Notes: generated by a model not told the origin, from the letters alone. A DNA stretch of 64,000 bases from Neopusillimonas aromaticivorans (GCF_030344915.1 NZ_CP128233.1:1054001-1118000), one strand, 5' to 3'; counted from the stretch's first letter, positions 1 through 11,464 are shown. Translations and numbers: made by a program.

Positions 1-481
1 CAGGCACCACGCGTCTTTTTTCAGGCCAGGCCAGCTGGATCGAGCTACCGGTTGTGCCCGCAGAAAACGAAACCCGTACGGCCTGCACGTTGCCGCCCCC
101 AGACGTCAACGATGTCGCACCTTTTGGCAAGGAACTGGAAAAGAACGGCCCGGTGTTCAAAAGTGTACGTAACGAGGAAACCGGTCAGTCAACGTTCTCG
201 ACAAGCAGCAACATCCGCTGGGCCATCAATAACAACACCTATCAGTCCAGCGAATCGTACCGATGGGACGTCAACGACGCCGCGCCAGCCAATGCCAGCT
301 ACCAGGGCGAGCGCAGAAACACCTTCACGATCGCAGGCAATGAAATAGATCTCTCGACCCGCGCCCTGATCGAGTCGGACAGTTCACATTTTCACGTCAC
401 CTTCACCAAGACCTTGCGTCAGAACGGCGATCTGGTCAGGAAAAAACGTGGACGGATAGCATTCCGCGGATGTACCAATGA
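1..481 (+). CDS. CocE/NonD-type hydrolase, C-terminal fragment (partial at window edge)
   Basis: The reading frame is open from the first base, so the N-terminal catalytic part lies outside the window. The visible end resembles the C-terminal jelly-roll domain of CocE/NonD (S15 peptidase-like) serine hydrolases, with the typical SDSSHFHVTF stretch and a downstream ENG/QNG-type turn. As written the frame runs on to 491 with an unrelated tail. Adding one A to the A-run at 441-446 gives an ending ...TDSIPRMYQ and a stop at 479-481, which matches the usual IPRDFQ-like terminus of the family. In that frame the stop overlaps the next start as ATGA, suggesting translational coupling with the following hydrolase. 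The substrate cannot be told. Confidence 0.6.
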
Positions 482-1514
482 GTCTAGTTGAACGAAACCG
501 GAGCCGTTCAGGCACCTTGCCGCAGGCCCTGGCCGCCTGGCTTGAAGCTGTCAACACCATCGCCGCGCAGGCCGCAGCCAACGGCGTGCAGCCCACCCCG
601 ACACCGCCCGCCAGGCACTGGCGGGGTTGACGCGCATGTACGGCGGGCAGGGGCCGGAACTGGCCGAAGTCAATGATGTCCGGCTGGCCGGATGCCCGGA
701 CATTCCGCTGCGGTTGTACGGCCCCTGCACCAAAAAGGGCCCAGATACTGGGGCTGCGCATGAGCCCGGAGCACACGGGCCGTTGCTGGTCTATCTGCAC
801 GGCGGGGGCCACATGGCGGGCAGCATTGATGTGTACGATCCGATCGTGCGGCGCGTCGCCTGGCATACGGGCTGTCGCACCCTCGCAGTCGAGTATCGGC
901 TGGCTCCGGAGCATCCGTATCCGCACGGCCTGAACGACTGCCTGGCCGTGCTTCGTGCGCTTTCGGGTGGGGCTGAAGGGTCGCGACTGGATTCGCACCA
1001 GGGCATCATGCCACTGGATGCCCACCAAGGCATCATTCTTGCGGGTGATTCAGGTGGCGGCGCAATGGCGGCAACGTTGACGGCGCAGTCAGTCACTGAC
1101 AGCACGTTAACTATCACAGGGCAAATCCTGGTCTACCCAAGCCTGGACTACACCCTGGAACATCCCTCGACTCAGTCCATGGGTCGAGGCTACCTTCTGG
1201 AAACAGACCGTATCCGCTGGTATTTTGACAATTATTTTCAGCATGACGAATGTCGCATAGCCGCCTCGCCACTGAACATGCCTGCGACCGGGCTGCCTCC
1301 GACCCTGCTATTTACCGGTGGATTTTGCCCGCTTCGCGATGAAGGTTACGCCTACGCCGACCACTTGCGGAAAAATGCGGTCGCCTGCCAGCACGAAAAT
1401 TTTCCGGACATGATCCACGCCTGGTTGAATATCCACAACCTGGTGCCAGACGCCTGCGAATTGACATACGCCGTGATGGGGCAGTGGATAAAAGCCATGA
1501 TTACAGAAAGCTGA
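478..1514 (+). CDS. alpha/beta hydrolase of the HSL (acetyl-hydrolase/lipase) family
   Basis: About 345 residues once one C is added to the C-run at 596-599; as written the frame breaks there and a shorter ORF starts at 627. The start at 478 overlaps the upstream stop as ATGA. The protein has the HSL-family HGGG oxyanion-hole motif near residue 108, the nucleophile elbow GDSGG with Ser near 192, an acid in CPLRDEG near 288 and the catalytic His in DMIHAW near 314, so the catalytic triad is complete. There is no signal peptide, so a cytoplasmic carboxylesterase is likely. The pairing with a CocE/NonD hydrolase suggests a two-gene ester or amide hydrolysis operon; the substrate is unknown. Confidence 0.8.
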
Positions 1515-1568
1515 ATGCAGTAACATGGCGTTTCTCCTCCTGGCCAGGGCTTCTCACGAGAAAACGTC

Positions 1569-3484
1569 ATGCTCAACAATTTAAAGCTTCTTCACAAATT
1601 CATCATTCTCGGGCTTGTCGCCTTGGTCATGACCGCGTTACCGACTGCACTGTACGTGCAAAAAGCCGTGTCGGAAATCGGGATCTCACGGGATGAGTCC
1701 CGTGCAATGGCCCCGCTGATGGCGGTGCAAAAAGTCATCCAGTATGCGCAGCAGCACCGGGGCCTGTCGTCGGGCATGTTGTCGGGCAATTCGGCCATGC
1801 GCGAACGGCGTCCCGCCGTCAGGGACAACGTCAACAGCGCAATTTCCGGGGTAGACGCCGCACTGTCACAAGTTCAGCCACCCGAACGCCTGATGACCGA
1901 ATGGACGCAGCAAAAGCAGCGCTGGCAAGCGCTTGAGACCAAGGTGGCCGCCGGCGAACTGACTGCTGCTCAAAGCACGGCCCAGCACACCGCCTGGATC
2001 AAAACCCTCTTCAAACTGAACGACACCATGCTTGACGAGTTCGGCTTGTCGCGTGACCCTGATCTGGCGTCATCCCTGTTGATCCGGGCCACCTTTGTCG
2101 AAGCGCCCTGGCTGACCGAAAAACTGGGCATCATGCGTGCCATGGGCAGCGGTTTCCTGACCCAGAAGAATCTGCCACCGCAAAGCAAAGGGGCCATCAT
2201 TGCACTGCGCGACAGCGCCAACGACTTTCTGAACGATATGGCCGGACATGTCGTACGGGCAGGTCGGCTTGAACCGGCAATCCAGACCTCGCTTGACCGC
2301 AGCGCACAATCGGTCAATGCCCAGGTCAGCCAGACGATTGCCCTGGCCGATCAGCAACTGATCAATGCCGAAACACTGGCGTTCCCGGCCACGGACTACT
2401 TCGACGACTTCACCCGATCGATTGATGCGGTTTACCAGTTCAGCGGTCAGGCCATGGGCGTACTGGATGCCGCGCTGAATGACCGCGTCGACGCCCTGAC
2501 CAGCCGCCTTTACCTGGTGCTTGGCGTTCTGACGCTGGGTATGCTGTTGGCAACGGCCTTAACGGCCGTCTTTGTGCGCAGCATTACTATACCGCTGGGT
2601 GAGGCCGTTGAAATCGCCCAGTCTGTGGCCAACGGCGACCTGACCCGCCGTCCACTGCAACATGGCCGCAACGAAATCGGAATTCTTATGGCGGCCTTGA
2701 CCAAAATGCAAACACAGCTGAAGCAACTGGTCACCACGGTACGCGCCGATGCCGACGGTGTCGCCACGGCCAGCATGCAAATCGCGCAAGGCAACAGCGA
2801 CCTGGCCGCGCGCACCGAGCAGGAAGCCGCAGCACTGGTTGAAACATCAGCCGCCATGGCTCAGTTGAACAGCCACGTACAGGAAAATGCACGGCATGCT
2901 CGCGAGGCCGATGCAATGGCCCACCAGGCCCGTGAGGTCGCCGTAAAGGGGGACAAGTGGTGTCAACCGTGGTGGGGACCATGCGCGACATCAACACCGC
3001 ATCGGCCAAGATCGCCGACATTATCGGCCTGATCGACAGTATTGCCTTTCAAACCAATATCCTGGCACTGAACGCAGCCGTCGAAGCTGCCCGCGCGGGT
3101 GAGCAGGGCAAGGGCTTTGCCGTCGTGGCCGCCGAGGTACGCAGCCTGGCCGCACGCTCGGCGGAAGCGGCCAAAGAAATCAGCGGCCTGATCAATGACA
3201 GCGTCACGCGCATGCATCAGGGCACCGCACTGGCTGACGAGGCCGGGCACACGATGGAAGACGTCGTAGAGACAATCAAACGTGTCACCGCCATCATGAG
3301 TGATATCAGCGCCGCCAGCGCCGCCCAGAGCACCAGCGTCAACGAGGTGGGATTGGCCGTGGCCCAAATGGAAGAGGGAACCCAGCAGAATGCCGCCCTG
3401 GTCGAAGAGGCCGCCGCAGCCGCACGAAGCCTCAACCATGAAGCAGCCCAACTGGTGCGCGCTGTGTCTGTCTTCAAGACGTAA
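1569..3484 (+). CDS. methyl-accepting chemotaxis protein
   Basis: A transmembrane chemoreceptor of about 638 residues after repair of one frameshift (G-run 2948-2952, one G short). It has TM1 at about residues 11-30, a periplasmic helical sensor domain with an early QQHRGLS segment like NIT-type sensor helices, TM2 near 314-335, a HAMP domain, and a long cytoplasmic signalling hairpin. The highly conserved tip (IDSIAFQTNILALNAAVEAA) is present just after the frameshift. The C-terminus ends SVFKT and lacks a CheR-tethering NWETF-type pentapeptide. The ligand is unknown. No chemotaxis operon is adjacent, so this is a stand-alone receptor gene. Confidence 0.9.
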
Positions 3485-3558
3485 CTCGCACACCCGAAAA
3501 TCGGGGGCTTGTTCGTTGCCCCCTGAAATGAATTTCGTGCAAGGATGAACGACTATCG

Positions 3559-6230
3559 ATGACTAAAAATACACCGGCCCCTGTCGAAAACGCCCATTCC
3601 TTCAGCACAGAAAGCGTCCTGACGCAGCTCGAGGCCCAGCACACGGGCCTGAGCACAGAGGAGTCCAGACGTCGCCTGGATCGTATTGGCCCCAATCGTC
3701 TGCCGGAACCACCCACAGACGGCCTTCTGAAACGCTTTTTCAAGCATTTCAACGATGTCCTTATCTATATCTTGCTGGCGGCAGCAACCATTACAGCCGT
3801 ACTGGAACACTGGGTGGATACCGGCGTCATTGTCGGTGTCGTAGTCATCAACGCCATCATCGGTTTCATTCAGGAAGGCAAGGCTGAAGCCGCGCTTGAG
3901 GGCATTCGCAACATGCTGTCGCCTCATGCCCAGGCCAAACGTGATGGCCAATGGAACGAAATTGACGCCGGCGCCCTTGTACCCGGCGATATCGTCCGAC
4001 TACGTTCGGGCGACAGGGTACCCGCCGATATCCGGCTGATCGAAACCAACAACCTTCGCATTGAAGAGTCCGCACTGACCGGCGAGTCGGAGCCCTGCGA
4101 CAAAAACACTCTGGCCGTTGCCCCACAGGCCGGCGTCGGTGACCGAACCTGCATGGCATTTTCGGGAACGCTGGTGGCTGCCGGTCGGGGGCTGGGTGTC
4201 GTTACGGCCACAGGCTCACACACTGAAATCGGCCACATCAACCGCATGATGTCTGAAGTCCAGACCGTACAAACACCGCTTACCCGGCAAATGGCCGAAT
4301 TCAGTAAAACCCTGTCGATGGTCATTGTGGCCTTGGCCGCGATGATGCTGATCATTGGTTTTGCATTTCATGACTACCCCTGGCGGACGTGTTGTTCGCA
4401 GCCATCGGTTTCGCCGTTGCCGCCATTCCCGAGGGCTTGCCTGCCATCATGACCATCACCCTGGCGCTCGGCGTGCAACGCATGGCCCGTCGCAAGGCGA
4501 TCACCCGCAAACTGACCGCAGTCGAAACGCTGGGTTCAGTCACGGTCATTTGTTCTGACAAAACGGGCACACTGACCAAGAACGAGATGACGGCACGTTA
4601 TGTTGTAACGCGTGGCGGTGTGTACGAAATCAGCGGAACAGGCTATATCCCTGAGGGTGACATTACCCTCGATGGCAACACGGTCGCCGTCTACGATCAT
4701 GGCCATCTGCTGGCGGTCATCGAAGTGGTTGCCGTTGCCAATGACACGTACATCGTCAAAGACGGTGGACAATGGAGGGTCGCCGGCGAACCTACCGAAG
4801 GCGCCCTGCGTACCCTGGCGCACAAAGCAGGCTTTGATGCAGACGCCCATACGCGTCACGCCAGCATTCCGTTCGAATCAGCCAACAAGTTCATGGCCAC
4901 CCTGAACAGCCACCCGCAGGGTGGACGCCGCATTCTGCTTAAGGGGCTCCTGACCGGCTGCTTGATCGCTGCGACTACGAAATGGGCGCCGATGCACAGC
5001 CCAAGCCCTTGATCGCCAGTTCTGGGAATACCACATTGATCGCCTGAGCGCCGATGGCTTGCGCGTGCTGGCCGCCGCAACGCGCGATGTGCCTGACGAC
5101 AAAGCTGACCTGAGCCTGGATGATGTGGGACGTGGCATGACGTTCCTGGGCTTGATTGGCATCATTGACCCACCCCGCCCCGAAGCTATCGAGGCTATCC
5201 GGTCGTGCCACTCTGCCGGCATTCGCGTCAAAATGATTACCGGCGATCACGCAGGCACAGCGCGCGCCATTGGCATTGAAATGGGTTTGGGCAACAGCGA
5301 AACGTTGACGGTCTTGACCGGAGCCGATATTGAGTCGGCCACCGACGAGGCGCTCGAGCAGATGGCCCAGAACTGCGACATTTTTGCGCGCACCAGCCCG
5401 GAACACAAGCTGCGCCTGGTCAAGGCCTTGCAAGCTCGTGGCGAGGTCGTTGCCATGACCGGTGATGGCGTCAACGACGCCCCGGCACTCAAGCGCGCCG
5501 ACGTCGGTGTAGCCATGGGTATAAAGGGTACTGAAGCCACCAAAGAAGCGGCCGAAATTGTACTGGCCGATGACAATTTTTCGTCAATCGAGCGGGCCGT
5601 TGAAGAGGGTCGTACCATTTACGACAACCTTCGCAAAGCCATATTGTTCATTCTGCCGACCAACGGTGCTCAAGGCCTGGTCATGCTGGCCGCCATTGTG
5701 TTCGGGCTGGTCCTGCCCCTGACACCGGCGCAGATTCTATGGGTGAACATGGTCATTGCCGTTACGCTGGCGCTTGCTCTGGCCTTTGAGCCCACCGAAC
5801 CCGGGGTCATGCAGCGCCCCCACGCGAACCGGGAGCGTCATTGATCGACCGTATCCTGGTCATGCGCCTGGGACTTGTTTCAGTGCTGATTGGCGGGGCG
5901 ACCATGGCCACGTTTGAATACGAACTGGCTGTTGGCATGACCACGGAAGAGGCCCGCACCATGGCGGTCAATACCCTGGTTATCGGGCAGGCGTTTTACC
6001 TGTTCAATGCGCGTTTCCTGACCGAATCCAGCCTGCACATCAAACACCTGTTTTCAAATCGTGTTGCCCTGCTTGCCGTAGCCACACTAGCCATATTGCA
6101 ACTGGGCTTTGTCTACCTGCCTGTCATGAATACTGCTTTTGGCACAGCACCACTGGCACTGCGTCACTGGTTGCTGCCCATGGCTATCGGCGCACTGATC
6201 TTTCTGGTGATCGAGGGGAAAAAGCACTGA
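3559..6230 (+). CDS. P-type cation-transporting ATPase (type II, PMA1/PacL-like)
   Basis: About 891 residues when four one-base losses are restored (runs at 4377-4380, 4943-4946, 5006-5008, 5817-5821); the four in-window fragments are collinear parts of one pump. Visible motifs in order are the actuator TGES, the M4 PEGLP, the phosphorylation site DKTGT, the KG nucleotide-binding turn, the hinge TGDGVNDAPAL, and the M7-M10 helices. In M5 and M6, positions that carry Glu and Asp in SERCA-type calcium pumps read as Gln (NGAQ) and Ala (NMVIAV). The transported ion is therefore uncertain and a classical calcium pump is not favoured. It is an integral inner-membrane protein and appears monocistronic, ending in a strong hairpin. 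Confidence 0.85.
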
Positions 6231-6260
6231 CGCGTCACAACAGCCAAAGAAAACACGCGT

Positions 6261-6293
6261 AGACCATTGCGCCACATATCGGCGCAATGGTCT
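6261..6293. terminator. bidirectional terminator hairpin
   Basis: A perfect 13-bp inverted repeat (6261-6273 pairing with 6281-6293) with a 7-nt loop lies between two convergent genes, the P-type ATPase ending at 6230 and the CNNM protein ending at 6295. Read on the minus strand it is followed by a T-rich stretch. Position and symmetry support shared termination. Confidence 0.75.
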
Positions 6294-6294
6294 G

Positions 6295-7437
6295 TTAGTT
6301 ACCCGGATCACCGGCGTCCGGGTCAAACCGGATGCCCATGCGCTCGGCACGCTTGGCCCAAAGACGGCGTGCCAGCTTTTGCATGTCGTCGACCTTGTCA
6401 CCCTCGTCGATAATTTCGATACCCAACAGGGTTTCAACAACATCTTCAAGCGTAACCAGGCCTTTGGTGTCGCCATATTCACCGACCACCAATGCAACGT
6501 GCTGTCGCTCTTCAAGCAGGGTTTCCATCAGGCGTGACAACGGTGTTTTATCAAGAATGGCCACGATATCACGGCGAAAGTCAGACAGCGGACGCTCGCT
6601 CTGCCCCTGTCCTTTGGCAACCAGCAAATCTTCGCGCAACACAAACCCAACCACGTTGTCGAGATCAGTGCCATAAATGGGCAAGCGCGAAAAGTGGGCT
6701 TTGACCGGGTCATCCAGCGCTTCGTCAACCGTCAGGTCCTTTTGTAAGGCCGACACCACAATACGCGGCGTCATCACAGTACTGGCTTCGACCGACTTGA
6801 ACAAAAACAGATTACGAATGATCTTGGACTCGCGTTCGTTGATCAAGCCCTGTTCCTTGCCAATACTGGCCATGGCCACGAACTCGTCACGACTGAAGTC
6901 ATTCAGCTTTTTCCCGCCGGAAATCAGTTTGGTCAGCTTTTCTGAAACCACGATGAGCGGATACATGCTCTTGATCAGCATATTGACGAAAACACCGGTC
7001 ATGCCAGCCAGCTGACGCCAGTACACCGCACCCAGCGTTTTAGGCAGAATTTCTGACAAGAACAGAATCAGCAACGTCATTACCGCTGAAAACACGCCAA
7101 ACCAGGCACTGCCAAAGACGACTGTTGCTTTTGAGCCCGCACCAATGGCCCCCACGGTGTGAGCAATCGTATTGACCGTCAGAATCGCCGCCAGCGACTG
7201 ATCAATCTTGTCTTCTTTAAGGCGCCTTAGCTGCTCGGCCTTTTTGGGGTTGGCCGCCTTGAGATTGGCGATGTAGGACGGCGTAATGCTGAGTAACGTG
7301 GCTTCGGCAATCGAGCACAGGAAGGAAAACAGCAAGGCAAGCACAACATAGAGCAGCAACAAAAAAGCATCACCGCCGAAAGACACGCCACTTGCAAGTG
7401 TAGATACGGTTTCTGATAACGAACTGGGACTGTCCAT
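6295..7437 (-). CDS. CNNM (DUF21) / CBS-pair membrane protein, HlyC/CorC-like
   Basis: An intact 380-residue protein. The N-terminal half is a CNNM/DUF21 transmembrane domain (hydrophobic helices near 24-48, 90-110, 118-137 and 150-165, with the conserved SEILPKTLG segment). The C-terminal half is a CBS pair, including VMTPRI and the second-CBS LVTLEDVVETLLG signature. It ends soon after the CBS pair and has no separate CorC-HlyC C-terminal domain. Such proteins are linked to magnesium or cobalt homeostasis, with CBS domains sensing adenine nucleotides. The adjacent convergent cation pump makes an ion-homeostasis theme plausible, but the two genes are not co-transcribed. Confidence 0.85.
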   Translation of the reverse strand: MDSPSSLSETVSTLASGVSFGGDAFLLLLYVVLALLFSFLCSIAEATLLSITPSYIANLKAANPKKAEQLRRLKEDKIDQSLAAILTVNTIAHTVGAIGAGSKATVVFGSAWFGVFSAVMTLLILFLSEILPKTLGAVYWRQLAGMTGVFVNMLIKSMYPLIVVSEKLTKLISGGKKLNDFSRDEFVAMASIGKEQGLINERESKIIRNLFLFKSVEASTVMTPRIVVSALQKDLTVDEALDDPVKAHFSRLPIYGTDLDNVVGFVLREDLLVAKGQGQSERPLSDFRRDIVAILDKTPLSRLMETLLEERQHVALVVGEYGDTKGLVTLEDVVETLLGIEIIDEGDKVDDMQKLARRLWAKRAERMGIRFDPDAGDPGN

Positions 7438-7687
7438 AAAACACCGGGCACAACCCGGAAAGCTCCTGCAATAAGGGCCAATAATAGTAGGGGTCGTTCA
7501 GCTTCCTGTCAACTTTCAAGACTTAACGGCTAACTGTTGCCAACAGCCAACCGAAGCTTTAATTCATCACATTGAGTTTTTTGAGACTTTTGAGACTGAC
7601 ATATGACCCTTCAGGCATGGCACAGTGCCGTCTTATTACATTTTTTATTACAAAATCGGGACGCATTTTACCCACTGGAGACCTTGC

Positions 7688-9620
7688 ATGAGCCTACGAT
7701 ATCCGTTCAAACTGGCTGCGTTAAGCCTTGCCCTGCTTGCAGGCCAGTCAGCCATCGCTGCAGAACTGGCCGACACGATCTGGACGGGAGGCCCCATCCT
7801 TACCATAAACGATGTCAAACCCAAAGCCGAGGCCGTCGCCGTGCGGGACGGGAAAATACTTGCTGTCGGCACACTGTCTGAACTCAAGGCCCACCAGGGG
7901 AAAACACCCAGACCATCGACCTGCAGGGCAAAACCATGCTGCCCGGCTTTGTCGATGCCCACGGGCATGCCTTCATGATTGGCCTGCAGGCCATCTCTGC
8001 CAATCTGCTGGCACCACCCGATGGCAAAGTCACCAGCATCAAGGATTTGCAGCAAACCCTTCAAGCCTGGTCAAAAGATCACGCCAGCACCGAAAAAAGT
8101 ATTGGTCTGATCCTGGGGTTTGGCTACGACGACGCGCAACTGGCCGAGCAGCGCCACCCGACCCGAGACGACCTGGATGCTGTTTCCAAAGACACGCCCG
8201 TACTGATCATCCACCAGTCCGGACATATCGGCGTGATGAACAGCAAGGCCCTGGAACTGGCGGGGATCACCTCCGACAACAAGAACCCTGCGGGAGGCGT
8301 CATCCGGCGTGAAAGCGGTTCAACCACCCCGAATGGCGTACTCGAAGAGGCCGCATTTTTAATTCACTGGCCAAACAGTTTCAACACATGACCACCGAGC
8401 AGGCACAGGCACTGTTTGTTGCCGGCACCAAGTTGCTGGCGAGCTACGGCTACACCACCGGCCAGGAAGGCCGTGCCACCTCGACCATTGTGCCGTTCAT
8501 GGAACAGGCAGCCGCTGCCGGCAAAATACCTATCGATGTCGTCGCCTATGTCGACGTTTTGCAAGACCGCGACTTCATCGCAAAAACAGCACGTCGTGAC
8601 TATAAAAACGGGTTCAGGGTCGGAGGCGCCAAACTGACCATCGACGGTTCGCCGCAAGGTTTCACCGCATTTCGTGACCGCCCCTACTACAAGCCACCCG
8701 TTGGTTATCGCGCCGATTACCTCGGGTACTCTGCAGCCAACGCCGAACAGGTGTTTGACGCTATCGACTGGGCGTTCACCAACAACATCCAGATCCTGAC
8801 CCACGCAAATGGCGAGGGCGCTTCCGACATGCTGCTGGCAGCCATCAAGACAGCCCGCGAAAAGCATAGTGATGCTGACAGGCGTGCTGTACTGATTCAC
8901 GGGCAATTCCTGCGCAAAGATCAGATTGCCACCCTCGACGAGCTGGATATTTTTCCGTCACTGTTCCCGATGCACACGTTTTACTGGGGTGACTGGCACC
9001 GCGACCGCACGGTCGGCCCAGTCAATGCCGACAACATTTCTCCAACCGGATGGGTACGTGAACGCGGCATGAAATTCTCGAGCCACCACGATGCCCCGGT
9101 CGCCTTCCCTGACTCGATGCGTGTGCTGTCTGCAACGGTTACGCGTCGCACGCGCTCGGGTGACATTCTGGGGCCGGACCAGCGCGTCGACGTTATGACC
9201 GCCCTGAAAGCCATGACCCTTTGGCCCGCATGGCAGCATTTTGAAGAAAGCACCAAAGGCTCGATTGAACCTGGAAAAATCGCTGACTTCGTCATTCTTT
9301 CAGAAGACCCGACCGCTATTGACCCGGAAAAACTGGCCAACGTAAAAGTGGCCCAGACCGTCAAGAAAGGCAAGGTCATCTTCACGCGTGACGAAACCAA
9401 ACCACAGGCGTCAATCGACCCGACCGTAGCCATGGGTGATGTCATGACGAAAATGCTGGCCGGCTGGCAAACCCATGCTCAGAAGATCGGGCATGTTCAC
9501 GGCCATGGGCCAGAACTGCTGATGGAGGCCATGCTGACAGGGCTGGCCCGAACCACGCCCCGCCAGAACCAAAGGTCAGACCTGAACTTCGATGGCCAGT
9601 TCTCGGCCCTGCGAATGTGA
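7688..9620 (+). CDS. exported YtcJ-like amidohydrolase
   Basis: About 644 residues after restoring one A (run 7901-7904) and one T (run 8356-8360). The start at 7688 follows a GGAGA ribosome site and begins a clear Sec signal peptide ending around SAIAAE. The metal-binding DAHGH motif follows the first frameshift; later segments NGVLEE, IDGSPQGF and LTHANGEGA match the YtcJ / amidohydrolase-3 family. The C-terminal part has the usual PGKIADFVILS strand that closes the composite beta domain. Such enzymes hydrolyse N-substituted formamides and related C-N bonds; the substrate here is unknown and the site of action is the periplasm. The last 45 bases overlap the convergent aer-like gene. Confidence 0.8.
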
Positions 9621-11177
9621 CCTGAAGGCCGCCACAGCATGGGTCAGGAATTCAGTCTGGGCCTTCAGGTCGCGTACCGCTTGGGCAAATTCCTGCACCT
9701 GCATGGCGTTATGCTGAACGGTCTGGTCCATGTCATTCACGGCCTGGCTGATCTGACCGATACCTAACGACTGCTCTTGGGTAGCACTGCTGATTTCACT
9801 CATCAATGTGCCTACCTGGTTAGCCGCCCGAATCACGTTCTGAATGGCCTGCTCAGCCCGCGTTACAACATGCATGCCATCATCGACTTCCCGGGTCGTA
9901 TGTTCAACCAGCCCCTCAATCTCTTTGGCGGCGTCAGAGCTGCGGGCGGCAAGACTGCGCACCTCGGCAGCCACAACCGCAAAACCTTTGCCCTGGTCCC
10001 CCGCCCGTGCCGCCTCTATCGAGGCATTGATGGCCAGAATATTGGTTTGGAACGCGATGCTGTCAATCATGGAAATGATGTCTTTCATCCTCGACGAGCT
10101 TTCAGAAATCTGGCGCATGCGCGTCACGACAGCATTCATCTGCTCGCTGGCCTTGCCGACCTCGGCCACCGTCGTGCGCGCAACCGCACTGGCATCCTGA
10201 GCGTGTTGCGTGTTGTTATGAACCGTCGTGGAAATTTGCTCCATGCTGGCAGCGGTTTGTTGCAGAGCCGCTGCCTGACTGTCGGTACGCGTAGCCAGAT
10301 CTTCATTGCTGTGCGCAATAGAGGCAACTGCAGGGTAAACCTGGCCGATACCGGCATGAACATCACGTACGATACTGAGCAGCCCCTTTTTCATCGAGTC
10401 AAGCGCACCCGTCAGACGGGATATATCGCCACTGACATCGGTCGGGAGCTCGGCGGTCAGATTGCCCGCAGCAATCTGGAATGTGAATGTTTTCAGCGCC
10501 AGCAAGTGTTTGCGGCTGGTGCGGTGCTCCCACCAGGGCACCAAGGCAAAAACAGCGAAACCAAACGCTAACGCCCCTAAATGAAACGCCTGCCCGAACC
10601 AGGTACCGTCGAAGGCGGCCATATCGATAATTGTGACAAGAAATAGCAGCAACGCCAGCCATTCGAGTGCAAAAGCGCCCCAGGACGTATCCCCAAGGCC
10701 TGCCCAGAACCGGGCAAACGGCAAATTTCTTCGCAGAACCAGACCATTCTTGACGGTATAACGGGTTTCGCCCCGGTTGAGGCTGTCATAGGCCTGCTGG
10801 GCCAATGCCACCTCGTGGCGTGATGGCTTCACGCGCATGGAACCGTATCCCACCACCCGCTCGCCTTCCCGAATAGGCACAACATTGGCCCGCACCCAGT
10901 AATGATCACCGTTCTTGCGGCGGTTCTTGACGATACCGCTCCAGATACCACCGGCCTGGATGGTTGCCCAAAAGTCGGCGTACGCCGCTTCAGGCATGTC
11001 GGGATGACGCACCAGATTGTGCTCTTGACCAATAAGCTCGTGTAATGTGAACCCGCTAACCTCGACAAAGGCCGGGTTGGCGTAGGTGATGTTGCCGCGC
11101 AGGTCAGTGCGCGAGATCAGCAACTGGTTATCGTCAAAATCGTATTCGTGCTGTGAAACAGGTTGGTTGACGCGCAT
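9576..11177 (-). CDS. aer: PAS-domain aerotaxis receptor (Aer-like)
   Basis: An intact 533-residue receptor. Residues about 15-120 form a PAS domain with the Aer-type pattern NPAFVEVSGF, HNLVRHPDMP and KNRRKNGDHYWV, expected to bind FAD and report redox state. Two adjacent hydrophobic segments follow (about 168-188 and 195-215), then a HAMP-like linker and a methyl-accepting signalling domain with the conserved IDSIAFQTNILAINASIEAA tip. The membrane anchor in mid-protein with no periplasmic domain is the Aer layout. The gene is convergent with the amidohydrolase gene and overlaps its last 45 bases. A strong palindrome lies about 55 bp upstream of the start. Confidence 0.9.
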   Translation of the reverse strand: MRVNQPVSQHEYDFDDNQLLISRTDLRGNITYANPAFVEVSGFTLHELIGQEHNLVRHPDMPEAAYADFWATIQAGGIWSGIVKNRRKNGDHYWVRANVVPIREGERVVGYGSMRVKPSRHEVALAQQAYDSLNRGETRYTVKNGLVLRRNLPFARFWAGLGDTSWGAFALEWLALLLFLVTIIDMAAFDGTWFGQAFHLGALAFGFAVFALVPWWEHRTSRKHLLALKTFTFQIAAGNLTAELPTDVSGDISRLTGALDSMKKGLLSIVRDVHAGIGQVYPAVASIAHSNEDLATRTDSQAAALQQTAASMEQISTTVHNNTQHAQDASAVARTTVAEVGKASEQMNAVVTRMRQISESSSRMKDIISMIDSIAFQTNILAINASIEAARAGDQGKGFAVVAAEVRSLAARSSDAAKEIEGLVEHTTREVDDGMHVVTRAEQAIQNVIRAANQVGTLMSEISSATQEQSLGIGQISQAVNDMDQTVQHNAMQVQEFAQAVRDLKAQTEFLTHAVAAFRSHSQGRELAIEVQV

Positions 11178-11232
11178 GTTTTTCCTGGAGGACGCCGGTT
11201 ACGAAAACTGTTTATTGATGTGTTTTTATCAA

Positions 11233-11256
11233 TTTTATCAATTTGAATTGATAAAA
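11233..11256. promoter_or_regulatory. perfect 11+11 bp palindrome, candidate operator
   Basis: The half-site TTTTATCAATT (11233-11243) is repeated in inverted orientation at 11246-11256 with a 2-nt centre. Part of the half-site is repeated directly just upstream (11226-11233). It lies in the AT-rich 287-bp gap between the divergent aer-like gene and the HTH-receiver gene. The spacing does not fit an FNR/ANR site (TTGAT-N4-ATCAA), because the half-sites face the wrong way and are too far apart. Which regulator binds is unknown; the adjacent HTH-receiver gene is one candidate. Confidence 0.5.
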
Positions 11257-11464
11257 CCTTTGATCAAACGCAATACCTGCTTCTTTTAAGACGCTATTTT
11301 AAAAAAATGAATTTTTGATAGAAACATCACTAAAATCAACTATAAAAATAAAAATAGTGTAATTTCTGAAGTTTGTACGAAACTCCGGGTGATAGAATCA
11401 GAACTCGTCTTGTTTTTTCCGGGTCAGCCCTTCATTACGCTCAATACAATTTTTGGCCTAATTC

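Noticed and set aside
3559..6230. P-type ATPase as a decayed pseudogene or separate small pumps
   Set aside because: The four fragments are collinear, keep all catalytic motifs, and join by one added base at each short homopolymer run, so sequencing error is more likely.
11226..11268. FNR/ANR-type oxygen-sensing site upstream of the aer-like gene
   Set aside because: TTGAT and ATCAA half-sites are present, but no pair has the required orientation with a 4-bp gap.
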